Positions 25,082 to 33,559 of a stretch of 64,000 bases of DNA are shown here, in pieces. This DNA is from Mycolicibacterium komossense (GTDB taxonomy: Bacteria > Actinomycetota > Actinomycetes > Mycobacteriales > Mycobacteriaceae), in assembly GCF_025822605.1 (NCBI RefSeq), contig NZ_JACKTY010000032.1, positions 62,001-126,000 on the forward strand, in the 5' to 3' direction. Made by a program: the position numbers and the translations under genes. Numbering within the stretch: the first letter of the stretch is position 1; each line of letters opens with the position of its first letter. The notes under the pieces were generated by a model, which was not told where the DNA came from, did not search any database, and saw only the letters and a program-made list of their open reading frames with translations.

Positions 25082-26449
25082 CTATTGCGCGGAATTGGTT
25101 TCAATGCCGCGCTCTTCTGCGATGGCGGACCGGCTGGGTAAGCGTAGGCCTTGGATATGCGCATAGGTCTGGACGTATCGTTCGGCGATGCGGGTACCGG
25201 CGAACTCCGACGGGATGACGTCGCCCGTTTTGACGCGCCAGTCGTTGAGGAGCAGCGCGAGCTCGCGTGCGACGGCTTCCATTTTCTCGTTGACCTCGCC
25301 TTCCAGCAGATTGGTCGTTTCCGTTGGGTCGGCGTTGAGGTCGTAGAGTTCGCGCGGCGGCCGTGGGCTTGTCACGTAGGGGGCCACCGCCTGCCCTGGC
25401 GCGCTCTCCTCGATATCCCAGGGCAGATCGAGTAGTGGTCGTTGCGCGTAGTTTTCGATATAGCTGTAATCCTTGGTGCGAATCGCTCGGATTGGATCAA
25501 ACGAATCGTGATACGTCTTTGTCGTGAAGACCTCGGTTCGAATTTCGTTGCGGTCTTCCGAGGTGTTCAACAATTCCGATGCGTGCGACAGGCCGTCGAT
25601 ATCGTCCGGGATGGCGACCCCGAGTAAGTCGAGCAGCGTTGGGACCACGTCGACGCCGCTGAACAGGTCGTCATAGGTGCTGCCTGCGAGCTGGCGTTTG
25701 CGTGGCGGACGGATGATCGCCGCGATGCCGGTGCCCGCGTCGTAGAGCGTCGATTTGGCCCGCGGCATCGCCGGTCCGTGGTCGGTAAGGAAGATCACCC
25801 AGGTGGAATCGGCCAATCCGGTGTCATCGAGGGTGTCGAGCAGCTGGCCGACAGCGGCGTCCGCGGTGGTGATGGAGCCGTAGAAGTCGGCGAGATCCTG
25901 CCGGACGGCGGGGGTGTCGGGGAGATAGCCGGGCAGCTCGACGCCGCCGGGATCAGCGGGGTCGTAGCGGTCGTGTGGGTACGGCCGGTGAGTTTCGAAG
26001 AAGCCGGCCGTCAGCAGGAACTTCTGATCCGGCGCATTCTGCAGCCACTCCGTCGCCCGTTCGGCGACGTATTCGCAATATGAATTCGACACGTCGAACT
26101 CGTCGAAGCGCAGCCGCGCCGGAAAGCTGGTCTCGTGTTGCATGCCGAAAAGTGCGGTGTGCCAACCTGCTTCGCCCAACAATTGGGGCAGCGTACGAAC
26201 GCCGGTCCGGTACTCCCAGCCGTGGTGAGCCAAGCCGACAAGCCCGTTGGTCTGCGGGTAGCGGCCGGTGAAGATCGAACCCCTCGACGGCGAGCACAGC
26301 GGCGCGGTCGCATGTGCGCGGGTGAACAGGATCCCTTCGGAGGCCAATGCGTCCATGCGTGGGCTCACCACGTCGGGGTGACCATAGGCGCCGAGGTAGC
26401 GGCCGAGGTCGTGCCAGTGCACGATCAGTACGTTCTCGTCGGAGGTCAC
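25082..26449 (-). CDS. type I sulfatase (formylglycine-dependent)
   Basis: An arylsulfatase-superfamily protein of about 455 residues. The sulfatase signature LCSPSRGSIFTGR contains the Cys (about residue 52) that is converted to formylglycine. Other family features are WHDLGRYLG, the metal-binding LTDHGPAMPRAKSTLYD and YDLNADPTETTNL. The GTG at 26449 gives a start close to the conserved core; the frame is open to 26542 (486 residues), and that longer start is possible. No signal peptide is evident, so it is probably cytosolic. Synteny with stf0 recalls M. tuberculosis Rv0295c-Rv0296c. Confidence 0.87.
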   Translation of the reverse strand: MTSDENVLIVHWHDLGRYLGAYGHPDVVSPRMDALASEGILFTRAHATAPLCSPSRGSIFTGRYPQTNGLVGLAHHGWEYRTGVRTLPQLLGEAGWHTALFGMQHETSFPARLRFDEFDVSNSYCEYVAERATEWLQNAPDQKFLLTAGFFETHRPYPHDRYDPADPGGVELPGYLPDTPAVRQDLADFYGSITTADAAVGQLLDTLDDTGLADSTWVIFLTDHGPAMPRAKSTLYDAGTGIAAIIRPPRKRQLAGSTYDDLFSGVDVVPTLLDLLGVAIPDDIDGLSHASELLNTSEDRNEIRTEVFTTKTYHDSFDPIRAIRTKDYSYIENYAQRPLLDLPWDIEESAPGQAVAPYVTSPRPPRELYDLNADPTETTNLLEGEVNEKMEAVARELALLLNDWRVKTGDVIPSEFAGTRIAERYVQTYAHIQGLRLPSRSAIAEERGIETNSAQ

Positions 26450-26527
26450 CCCGCTAGCTTGCCTGTCCACAGTCGGATATTCATCCACAGGCTGCGGAAT
26501 CCGCGCCAGACTTGTCGGCATCACCGG

Positions 26528-26540
26528 CATAATCGAACAC
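26528..26540 (+). promoter_or_regulatory. -10 box for leaderless DUF222/HNH mRNA
   Basis: CATAAT at 26528-26533 is followed by exactly 7 nt before ATG 26541, and there is no ribosome site. This spacing is typical of leaderless mycobacterial transcripts, where transcription starts at the first base of the start codon. Confidence 0.55.
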
Positions 26541-27974
26541 ATGTTCGATATCGATCAGTTGCCTTCGGCGTCCGCGGTGGTGGCCGCGGATGATGCGGGC
26601 CTTATCGATGCGATGGGTGAGGCGGCCAAGTTGGAAGCCGCGACGATGGCGCGGCGGTTGGCGGCGATGGCGGAGTTGTATCACCGCCGGGAACGCCAAC
26701 ACGGCGCCGAGCGCAACGGCCTGGTCGTCGACGTGTGGGCCGGTGTCTGTGCTGAAATTGCGGCCGCTCAACACATCAGCCGCGGCCGGGCCGAGCATTT
26801 GCTCGACATCGCGGTCACGCTGCGCACCAAGTTGCCCAACGTCGCGGTGGTGTTCGCCCAAGGGCGGGTGGACTATCGGGTGATCGCCGCCGCGGTCTCG
26901 CGGACCTCCCTGGTGAACGCCGGCGATGCCGCCGGCGTCGATGCCCTGTTGGCGCGGGGACTGCCGCACTGGTCCACTCTGTCGAACAAGAAACTCGCCG
27001 ACAAAATCGACTGGTGCGTCACCAAGGTCGACCTGGTCGCCAAAAAAGACGCCCGCACCGCGGACGAGGACCGCCACATCACGATCGGCCCCGACCGCCG
27101 CGGCACCGCCGAGATCTCGGGCACCCTGCGCGCCCCCGATGCCATCGCCCTCAATGCCCGCCTGGACGAACTGGCCGCCACAGTCTGCACCCACGATCCG
27201 CGCTCCAAGGACCAACGCCGCGCCGATGCCGCTGGCCCCCTGGCAGCCGGCGCGGACCGGCTGGCCTGCCTTTGCGAGCGCGACGACTGCAAGGCTGCCT
27301 CGGCTGAACCAGTGGCGAGCACCGTGGCGATCAACGTCCTGGCCGAGCAAGCCGCCCTTGACGGGCAATCTGACACACCCGGCTACGTCGAGGGCTACGG
27401 CCCCATCCCCGCCGAGGCCGTCCGCGACCTCGCCCACACCGGCGCCAAGATCCGGCCCGTCCGCCATCCCGGGAACACCCCACCGGAACCCCAGTACCGG
27501 CCCTCAGTGGCGCTGGCTGAGTTCATCCGGATGCGTGACCTCACGTGTCGGTTCCCCGGCTGTGATGTGCCCGCCGCATTGTGCGATATCGACCACACCG
27601 TGCCCTGGCCCTACGGTCCCACGCACGCCTCGAACCTCAAATGCATGTGCCGGTTTGACCACCTGATGAAAACCTTCTACCCCGGGCCGGGTGGTTGGCG
27701 CGATGTTCAGTTCCCCGACGGAACCGTCGAGTGGACCTCGCCTACCGGGCACGTCTGGATCACCAAACCCGGTGGCGCACTGTTCTTCCCGCAACTGGCT
27801 GAGCCCACCGGGAAACTCGTCGTGCCCACCGATGTCCCACCCACCTCTAGTGGAACGCTGATGATGCCGACCCGCGACCGCACCCGCGCCGAAGAGCGCC
27901 GCATCCGCGTCGAGTACGAGCGCGCCCGCAACTACAAACGTCTCTACACCGACGTCGAACCGCCACCCTTCTAG
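26541..27974 (+). CDS. DUF222 / HNH endonuclease domain protein, 13E12 repeat family
   Basis: A 477-residue protein of the mycobacterial REP13E12 family. The N-terminal helical DUF222 region covers about residues 15-270; the C-terminal HNH domain is clear from CRFPGC, CDIDHTVPW, HASNLKCMC and HHLMK-like DHLMK (about residues 335-380), with paired Cys residues for zinc. Exact function is unknown; copies are multi-genic in mycobacteria and can be phage integration targets. Its 3' end overlaps the convergent permease gene by 4 bp. Codon usage is like the neighbours. Confidence 0.9.
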   Translation: MFDIDQLPSASAVVAADDAGLIDAMGEAAKLEAATMARRLAAMAELYHRRERQHGAERNGLVVDVWAGVCAEIAAAQHISRGRAEHLLDIAVTLRTKLPNVAVVFAQGRVDYRVIAAAVSRTSLVNAGDAAGVDALLARGLPHWSTLSNKKLADKIDWCVTKVDLVAKKDARTADEDRHITIGPDRRGTAEISGTLRAPDAIALNARLDELAATVCTHDPRSKDQRRADAAGPLAAGADRLACLCERDDCKAASAEPVASTVAINVLAEQAALDGQSDTPGYVEGYGPIPAEAVRDLAHTGAKIRPVRHPGNTPPEPQYRPSVALAEFIRMRDLTCRFPGCDVPAALCDIDHTVPWPYGPTHASNLKCMCRFDHLMKTFYPGPGGWRDVQFPDGTVEWTSPTGHVWITKPGGALFFPQLAEPTGKLVVPTDVPPTSSGTLMMPTRDRTRAEERRIRVEYERARNYKRLYTDVEPPPF

Positions 27975-29629
27975 GTTTGCGCAGGTAAAACGTGCTCGCC
28001 TGTTTTGTCGGTACTCAGGCATAACGAGCAGATAAATCCGTCGTGTACTGCGGATTTCAACATGTCGGGCCGCTCGTATTCGTGGTGGCAGACGTGGCAC
28101 AGCAGGTGCTCGCCGGACGGGTTGCCCAGTTCGTCGAACATCGGGAGATCGATGCCGTCATCGGTTCGGCGCAGGTAGTACTTGCCCTTAGTCGCGACAG
28201 CGATGATCGGGGGTAGCACCAAGCCGAGCACGATGGCCACCAGCGGCGAGTACGGGGTGAGCGCGGAGCCGAGGAGCCCGAAGAAGGCCAGGATCGAGAC
28301 GCCCGCGGCGATCAGCATCGAGCCGAAACCGACCGGGTTGAAGTTGTAGAGCATGCCGCGGCGGAACTCCGGCACCTTGGGCGACAGCTTCAGCAGGTAC
28401 TTGTTGAAGACGATGTCGGAAGCTACCACCACCACCCAGGCCATACCGCAGTTGGCATAGAAGCCCAGGATCGTGTTGAGGAAGTCAAACATGTTGGCCT
28501 CCATGAGAATTAGCGCGATCAAGAGGTTGAAACCCAAGAAGACCAACCGGCCGGGGTAGTGCTTGGTGACGCGGGTGAATGAGTTGGTCCATGCCAGCGA
28601 GCCCGAGTAGGCGTTGGTGACGTTGATCTTGATCTGGCTGATGACAACCAGGCAGACGGCCAGCGTGAGGGCCAGCCAGTTGGGCAGGAAGTTCTTGTAG
28701 ATCTCCAGGAACTGGTGCACGGGCTGGTTGGCGATACCGGCACCGTTGGCGACGTTGGCGATCAGGTACACGGCCAGGAACAGACCGACGATCTGCTTGA
28801 TGGCGCCGAAGATGACCCAGCCGGGGCCGGCCAGGAACAGCCAGGTCCACCAGCTGCGCTTGTTCGCCTCCGTCTTCGGGGGCATGAATCGCAGGTAGTC
28901 GTTCTGCTCGGCGATCTGCGCGATGAGCGACAGGCAGACGCCGGCGGCCAGCAGGATCGAGCCGATGTTCGTCGCGCCGTTGCCGTCCTCACCCTGGTAG
29001 GCGAAGAAGGTGCTGACCGAGTCCGGATGACTCACCACCAGGTACACGAACGGTGCGACCATCAGGATCAGCCACAGCGGCGTCGTCCAAACCTGAAGTG
29101 TGGAAAGCACTTTCATGCCATAGATGACCAACGGGAAGATGATCAGGGTGGAGGCCGCGTACCCGAGCCATACCGGGATCCCGAGACCCAGTTGCAGGCC
29201 CTGGGCCATGATCGAGCCTTCGAGGGCGAAGAAGATGAACGTGAACGTCGCGAAGATGACGTTGGTGACCACCGAGCCGTAATAGCCGAAACCGCTTCCG
29301 CGGGTGACCAGGTCGAGGTCGATGTTGTATCGCGCCGAGTAATAGGCCACCGGGAAGCCGGTGGCCATGATGACCACGGCGAAGATCAGGATGCCCCACA
29401 GAGCGTTGGTGGTGCCGTACGCGATGCCGATGTTCGCGCCGATCGCGAAGTCGGCCAGGTAAGCGATACCACCCAGCGCCGAGATCCCCACCACCCGCGT
29501 CGACCATTTGCGGTAACTACGCGGCGCAAAGCGCAGCGTGTAGTCCTCCAAGGTCTCCTTGGTGGCGGTCATCGTGTCCAGGTCGGCTTCTTCGACCTCG
29601 GGCACCGGCTCGTTGCTGGTCTCCGTCAT
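27971..29629 (-). CDS. NCS1-family permease with C-terminal zinc-ribbon tail
   Basis: A 552-residue protein with about 12 membrane helices between residues 50 and 485, and NCS1 features (GSGFGYYGS and NVTNAYSGSLAWTN). NCS1 carriers import purines, cytosine, allantoin, hydantoins or similar with H+ or Na+. After the last helix a hydrophilic tail of about 65 residues contains CHVC and CSLC separated by 24 residues, a rubredoxin-like zinc ribbon that ordinary NCS1 carriers do not have. The substrate is not evident; no catabolic partner lies in the same operon. Confidence 0.85.
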   Translation of the reverse strand: MTETSNEPVPEVEEADLDTMTATKETLEDYTLRFAPRSYRKWSTRVVGISALGGIAYLADFAIGANIGIAYGTTNALWGILIFAVVIMATGFPVAYYSARYNIDLDLVTRGSGFGYYGSVVTNVIFATFTFIFFALEGSIMAQGLQLGLGIPVWLGYAASTLIIFPLVIYGMKVLSTLQVWTTPLWLILMVAPFVYLVVSHPDSVSTFFAYQGEDGNGATNIGSILLAAGVCLSLIAQIAEQNDYLRFMPPKTEANKRSWWTWLFLAGPGWVIFGAIKQIVGLFLAVYLIANVANGAGIANQPVHQFLEIYKNFLPNWLALTLAVCLVVISQIKINVTNAYSGSLAWTNSFTRVTKHYPGRLVFLGFNLLIALILMEANMFDFLNTILGFYANCGMAWVVVVASDIVFNKYLLKLSPKVPEFRRGMLYNFNPVGFGSMLIAAGVSILAFFGLLGSALTPYSPLVAIVLGLVLPPIIAVATKGKYYLRRTDDGIDLPMFDELGNPSGEHLLCHVCHHEYERPDMLKSAVHDGFICSLCLSTDKTGEHVLPAQT

Positions 29630-29740
29630 GGACTGCCTCTCCCTATAGCGCTGGGAGGACAGTAAATTCAGGGTGTTTCAACAATGTGACGCGCGTGTTC
29701 CCGTCACAAAGCATTGGATTGACGCTGGCGTCAAATGCTG

Positions 29741-31336
29741 TCAGATACCGGAAGTTCCTGGAACATGCAGCGCACCAGACGGATCCGCCAGGTCCCACAG
29801 GGTGGCGTAAATCGACTGTTTCAGGGCGTAGCCCTGATCCTCGATGTTCAACAGATCGACCACCTCGTCAAAGCCGTAGTAGAGCAACGAAACCGGCTGT
29901 GTCGTCAGCAGCAGCTGGTTGACGGTGGTCTGCACGGCGGTGCCGCCGCCGCTGGCGAGGGCCTGCAGGATCGCGCTCACCGGGATCGGCACATTCACGT
30001 AGGGGATGACCTGGCTGGCCCGGTAGACGGCCTCATAGGCTTCACGCACGATCGGCGCGATGGCCGCCGGAAGCGCTGCGACGATGGCCTTTTCGGTGTC
30101 CAGGACCGAGGCGGGCATATCGGTCGGCCACGGGTCATCCGCCCGGAACGGGTCGGATCCCTGCGCATCGGTGGTAGCGGCGACGTTCGACACCGCGGCG
30201 GCCGCGACGGCGGCTGCCGGAGCTGCGCCGGACTTCGCGTAGGAGGCGGCCAGCGCGACGTTGTCATCGGGGGTGACTACCTCCTCGCTTGACCCAGCTG
30301 GGGTCGACGACAGCGGCAGGCCCGATTCACCCTTGTTGTGCAGCAGCCCGAAGAAATCGATCAGATCCCAGCTGGACGTGTAGAACCAGTCCTTGAGCTG
30401 CTGTCCCTGATATTCGAGGTTGAACACGTCGGCCAGCTCGTCGTAGCCGTAGAAGAGAATCGCCACCGGCTGAAGCGTCACCAGCAGGTTGTTGATGATG
30501 CTCTGGGTGGCGGTCTTGAACAGCACCGGATCACCGCTGGTGAGGTTGGGGAACTGAGCCACAACGTTCGAGAGCGGCAGCACGATGTTGACCCACGGGA
30601 TGATCTGGCTGACCCGGTAGCCGAACTCAAATCCTTCCCGGACCAGCGGCTGGAAGATCGGGATCGGGTTGAAGAGGTCGACGACGCCCTTCTCCAGCTG
30701 CCAGATCACGTCCGGCATGCCCTCGGGGATGGGGTCGCCGAAGCGGAACGGGTTCAGATCCCACGGCACCGGAGAGGTGTTCGGGACGTACCAGGTGTCC
30801 GCGGTCGCGGCGGCCATCCGGACCGAAGCTGCCGACGAAGCATTCGCCAGAGGCTTCACCAGCACGGCGGCGGCCTCCGCTGCCTTGGTGGCAAGGTCGG
30901 CCAACGGGGTGGCGGCTGACTTGGCGCCGGTCTCGACGACAGGTGTGATCACCGTCGGCGTTGTGGCTTCGCTGGGTGTAGCGGAGCCGTCCGTGACGAC
31001 GACGTCAGCCGGTTCGGTGGCCGCCAGCTTCGCACCGGTGAACTGCTTCTTCAGATCGTCGATGGCGCCGGCCGGGTCGAACTTCGGCTTCGTTGCCGGC
31101 GCAGTGGAATCGGCGGCAGCCTTGGTCTGAGTGCGCTTCGGGCCGGCGGTGTTGGAGGTCTTCTTCTCGGATTTGGCGTCCTTGGCCGTGGCCGATGACT
31201 TCGACTCGCTCGAGGCCGGCTTGGAGCCATCGGCATCGGCATGCGCGGTGCCCTGTCCGGCCACTGCGATTGCTGCGCCCACGCCAGCTGCGATCGCAGC
31301 TCCGCCGACATAGCCGATGTACTTATTTGACGCCAT
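29741..31336 (-). CDS. secreted mycobacterial protein with two copies of one domain
   Basis: A 531-residue exported protein. It starts at ATG 31336, about 6 nt after AGGAGAGG, with a signal peptide (GYVGGAAIAAGVGAAIAVAGQGTAHA, cleaved near residue 32). A Lys/Ser/Ala/Thr-rich linker follows to about residue 170. Then come two homologous segments: DLNPFRFGDPIPEGMP onward (about 210-365) and SDPFRADDPWPTDMP onward (about 405-531). They share REgfE.gYR.SQiIPyVN, the TTQPVslLyYGfDE type motif and a WDL..G.LH ending. The function is unknown. Long upstream reading frames to 31561 are spurious. Confidence 0.75.
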   Translation of the reverse strand: MASNKYIGYVGGAAIAAGVGAAIAVAGQGTAHADADGSKPASSESKSSATAKDAKSEKKTSNTAGPKRTQTKAAADSTAPATKPKFDPAGAIDDLKKQFTGAKLAATEPADVVVTDGSATPSEATTPTVITPVVETGAKSAATPLADLATKAAEAAAVLVKPLANASSAASVRMAAATADTWYVPNTSPVPWDLNPFRFGDPIPEGMPDVIWQLEKGVVDLFNPIPIFQPLVREGFEFGYRVSQIIPWVNIVLPLSNVVAQFPNLTSGDPVLFKTATQSIINNLLVTLQPVAILFYGYDELADVFNLEYQGQQLKDWFYTSSWDLIDFFGLLHNKGESGLPLSSTPAGSSEEVVTPDDNVALAASYAKSGAAPAAAVAAAAVSNVAATTDAQGSDPFRADDPWPTDMPASVLDTEKAIVAALPAAIAPIVREAYEAVYRASQVIPYVNVPIPVSAILQALASGGGTAVQTTVNQLLLTTQPVSLLYYGFDEVVDLLNIEDQGYALKQSIYATLWDLADPSGALHVPGTSGI

Positions 31337-31417
31337 CGTCATCCTCTCCTTCGACAAAGGCATCGTAAAGGGTCCGAGCAAACAAAGCAGAACCACTGAT
31401 GTGGTTACGTGTAAGGA

Positions 31418-32092
31418 GTGAGCCAACGGACGGCAGTGACGGCGGCGAGCGCCGCAGCGCTGTACATCGCGATGTGGATTGGTTGGCTGCAGGGTTGGCG
31501 GTGGCTGGCCGCAGTCGACAACTGGTTTCTCAACGGGCTGTACCCGATCGGCGCGGCCCACCCGAACTGGGTGACCTGCTGGAATGTGTTCTGCACCGTG
31601 GTCGGGCCGACCGCGTTTCGCGTCTTAGGCGTCGTCGTCATCATCTGGCTGTTGGCCCGCCGCTACCTACGGGTCGCGCTGTTTCTGGTGCTCAGTGTCG
31701 AACTCGCCGGTTTGGTGGCCGAGACCGCGAAACATCTCGCAAACCGGCCGCGGCCTGCGACGGCGATGGTGGACGCGTTGGGGACGTCGTTCCCGTCGGG
31801 TCACGCAGTGGGTGTCACCGCGGCAGTGCTGGCGCTGCTGACCGTGGCGTTCGCGTTCGTCGGGCCGCGCTGGCGGGTGCCGCTGGCCGTGCTCGGCGCC
31901 GTCGTCATCGTGGCGATCGGGGTGGGCCGGGTGGTCCTCAACGTGCATCACCCCAGCGACGTGCTGGCCGGTTGGGCGCTGGGATACCTCTGGTATCTGG
32001 CCTGCCTGCTGCTGGTGCGGCCGTTTCCGCTGGTCCGGGTGGGCGTCAGCGCAGCGGCCGGTACACCGGTAGTCCCCGGTAGCGGGTCGTGA
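31418..32092 (+). CDS. PAP2-family membrane phosphatase
   Basis: A 224-residue protein with five to six membrane helices and the three PAP2 motifs: KHLANRPRP, FPSGHAVG and GRVVLNVHHPSDVLAGW. Such enzymes dephosphorylate phosphatidate or polyprenyl diphosphates on the membrane surface. It starts at GTG 31418 after GTAAGGA, divergent from the secreted protein (81 bp gap). The last 47 bp overlap the 3' end of the convergent PAP2-kinase fusion gene. Confidence 0.87.
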   Translation: MSQRTAVTAASAAALYIAMWIGWLQGWRWLAAVDNWFLNGLYPIGAAHPNWVTCWNVFCTVVGPTAFRVLGVVVIIWLLARRYLRVALFLVLSVELAGLVAETAKHLANRPRPATAMVDALGTSFPSGHAVGVTAAVLALLTVAFAFVGPRWRVPLAVLGAVVIVAIGVGRVVLNVHHPSDVLAGWALGYLWYLACLLLVRPFPLVRVGVSAAAGTPVVPGSGS

Positions 32093-33536
32093 AGCTGATG
32101 TTCTCGAATTCATGGCCGACCTCGCCGTCGCGGGCAACCGATATGGGTCCGTCCAGCGAGGTGAACGAGAATTCCGGCACCTGCAGCTCGTGATAGAGAG
32201 GGCTGCGCGGCAGGCGCCCGAACGCGAGAGCGCCGAGGATCCGGGTTCTCGCGAACTTGCGACCGGTCTCCAGGAAGCGGACGTCGATCAGGCCGTCGTC
32301 CATCCGGGTCCGGCGCGAGGGCGCGAAACCGGGCGGTAGGTAGATGGAATTGCCGACGAAGAACAGCGACGTCTGCAGCGTCTTGTTGTCGTAGCGAATC
32401 CGCACGGGGCTGTCGTGGCGCAACGTGTGCAGCATGGCGTAGACCCCGGCCAGGGGTTTGCCGATCTTCTTTTCCAGCTTTTCCCTGGTCTGTACGAACA
32501 GGGGGTAAGCGCCGATGCTGGCGGTGTTGACGACGATGAACTCGTGGTTGAGGCAGACCAGGTCGACACACGACACGGTCCCGTTACGGATGGCGGCGAC
32601 GGTTTTCCCGACGGTGTCGCACCCGAGATCCTTCGCGAAGTGGTTGAACGTGCCGGCCGGAAAAACGGCCAGGGGCAGCTTGGCATCGGCAGCGACGCCC
32701 GCCGCGGTCGACACGGTTCCGTCGCCACCGCCGATCGCGAGCACCTCGGCGCGCCCGGCTGCGTCGCGCAGCATCGCCTCGGGCTCGTCGTCGGGGCCGA
32801 GCTCGATGATCTCGGCGTCCGGGAGGGCGTCGCGCACTTCGTCGAGGACGCGGGCGCCGGTGCCGCTGCCGGAGGCCGGGTTGATGATGACGACGACGCC
32901 CTTACCTGTCGGGCGCTTGGGGGTGTCGACAGTCAGCGGTTCGGTGACGGGCAGCCTGGCCTCGACGATCGGGGGGACCAGGCGGCCGCCGAGAACCGCG
33001 ACACCGGCACCGATGCCGAAGCCGGCGATGACGTCACCCGGGTAATGCGCGCCCGTCGCGACCCGGGACAGGCCCACGAGACCGGCCAGCAGGGCCAGCG
33101 CGAAGCCGGCCGGCGGGCTCTCCAGCCCGACTCCGACGGCGAAGGCGGCTGCACTGGCGGAATGTCCGGAGGGCAGCGAGTTCGATGTCGGGAAATGCCG
33201 GATCTGGCGGGCCAGGGGCACCGACGTGCGGGCCGGGCGGGGGCGGGTCCACAGCCGTTTCGCCAGTTGGTTGGTGAACAAGCTGGTGATGCCGAGGGAC
33301 AGGACGCCGCGGACCGCACCGCGTTGCATGGCCGGGCGTTTGGACGCCATCAGCGCGGCGGCGATCGCGAACCAGAGCTTGGAATGGTCGGCTGCACGGG
33401 TCAGCGGCGGCATCGCACTGTCGAGTAGCGGGGTGTCCGACTCCGCGATCGCCTCGAACACCTCCCGGTCGAGAGTGCCCAAGCCGTGGGTGATCTGCCG
33501 GAATCCCTGATTGCGTCGACGCGGCCAGCGGTTCAT
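32046..33536 (-). CDS. PAP2 phosphatase fused to diacylglycerol/lipid kinase catalytic domain
   Basis: A fusion of about 496 residues. The N-terminal half (about 1-200) is PAP2-like: KRLWTRPRPARTS, LPSGHSASAAAF, SRVATGAHYPGDVIAGF. The C-terminal half (about 220-496) is a DAGK/sphingosine-kinase catalytic domain with INPASGSG and the nucleotide loop GGGDGTVSTAA, plus PAGTFNHFAKDLG. Such fusions are known in actinobacteria and may interconvert phosphorylated and free lipids. ATG 33536 is chosen; a GTG three codons upstream (33545) is possible. Confidence 0.87.
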   Translation of the reverse strand: MNRWPRRRNQGFRQITHGLGTLDREVFEAIAESDTPLLDSAMPPLTRAADHSKLWFAIAAALMASKRPAMQRGAVRGVLSLGITSLFTNQLAKRLWTRPRPARTSVPLARQIRHFPTSNSLPSGHSASAAAFAVGVGLESPPAGFALALLAGLVGLSRVATGAHYPGDVIAGFGIGAGVAVLGGRLVPPIVEARLPVTEPLTVDTPKRPTGKGVVVIINPASGSGTGARVLDEVRDALPDAEIIELGPDDEPEAMLRDAAGRAEVLAIGGGDGTVSTAAGVAADAKLPLAVFPAGTFNHFAKDLGCDTVGKTVAAIRNGTVSCVDLVCLNHEFIVVNTASIGAYPLFVQTREKLEKKIGKPLAGVYAMLHTLRHDSPVRIRYDNKTLQTSLFFVGNSIYLPPGFAPSRRTRMDDGLIDVRFLETGRKFARTRILGALAFGRLPRSPLYHELQVPEFSFTSLDGPISVARDGEVGHEFENISFTTRYRGLPVYRPLR

Positions 33537-33559
33537 CTGACCCACAGTAAAGGCTGGGG

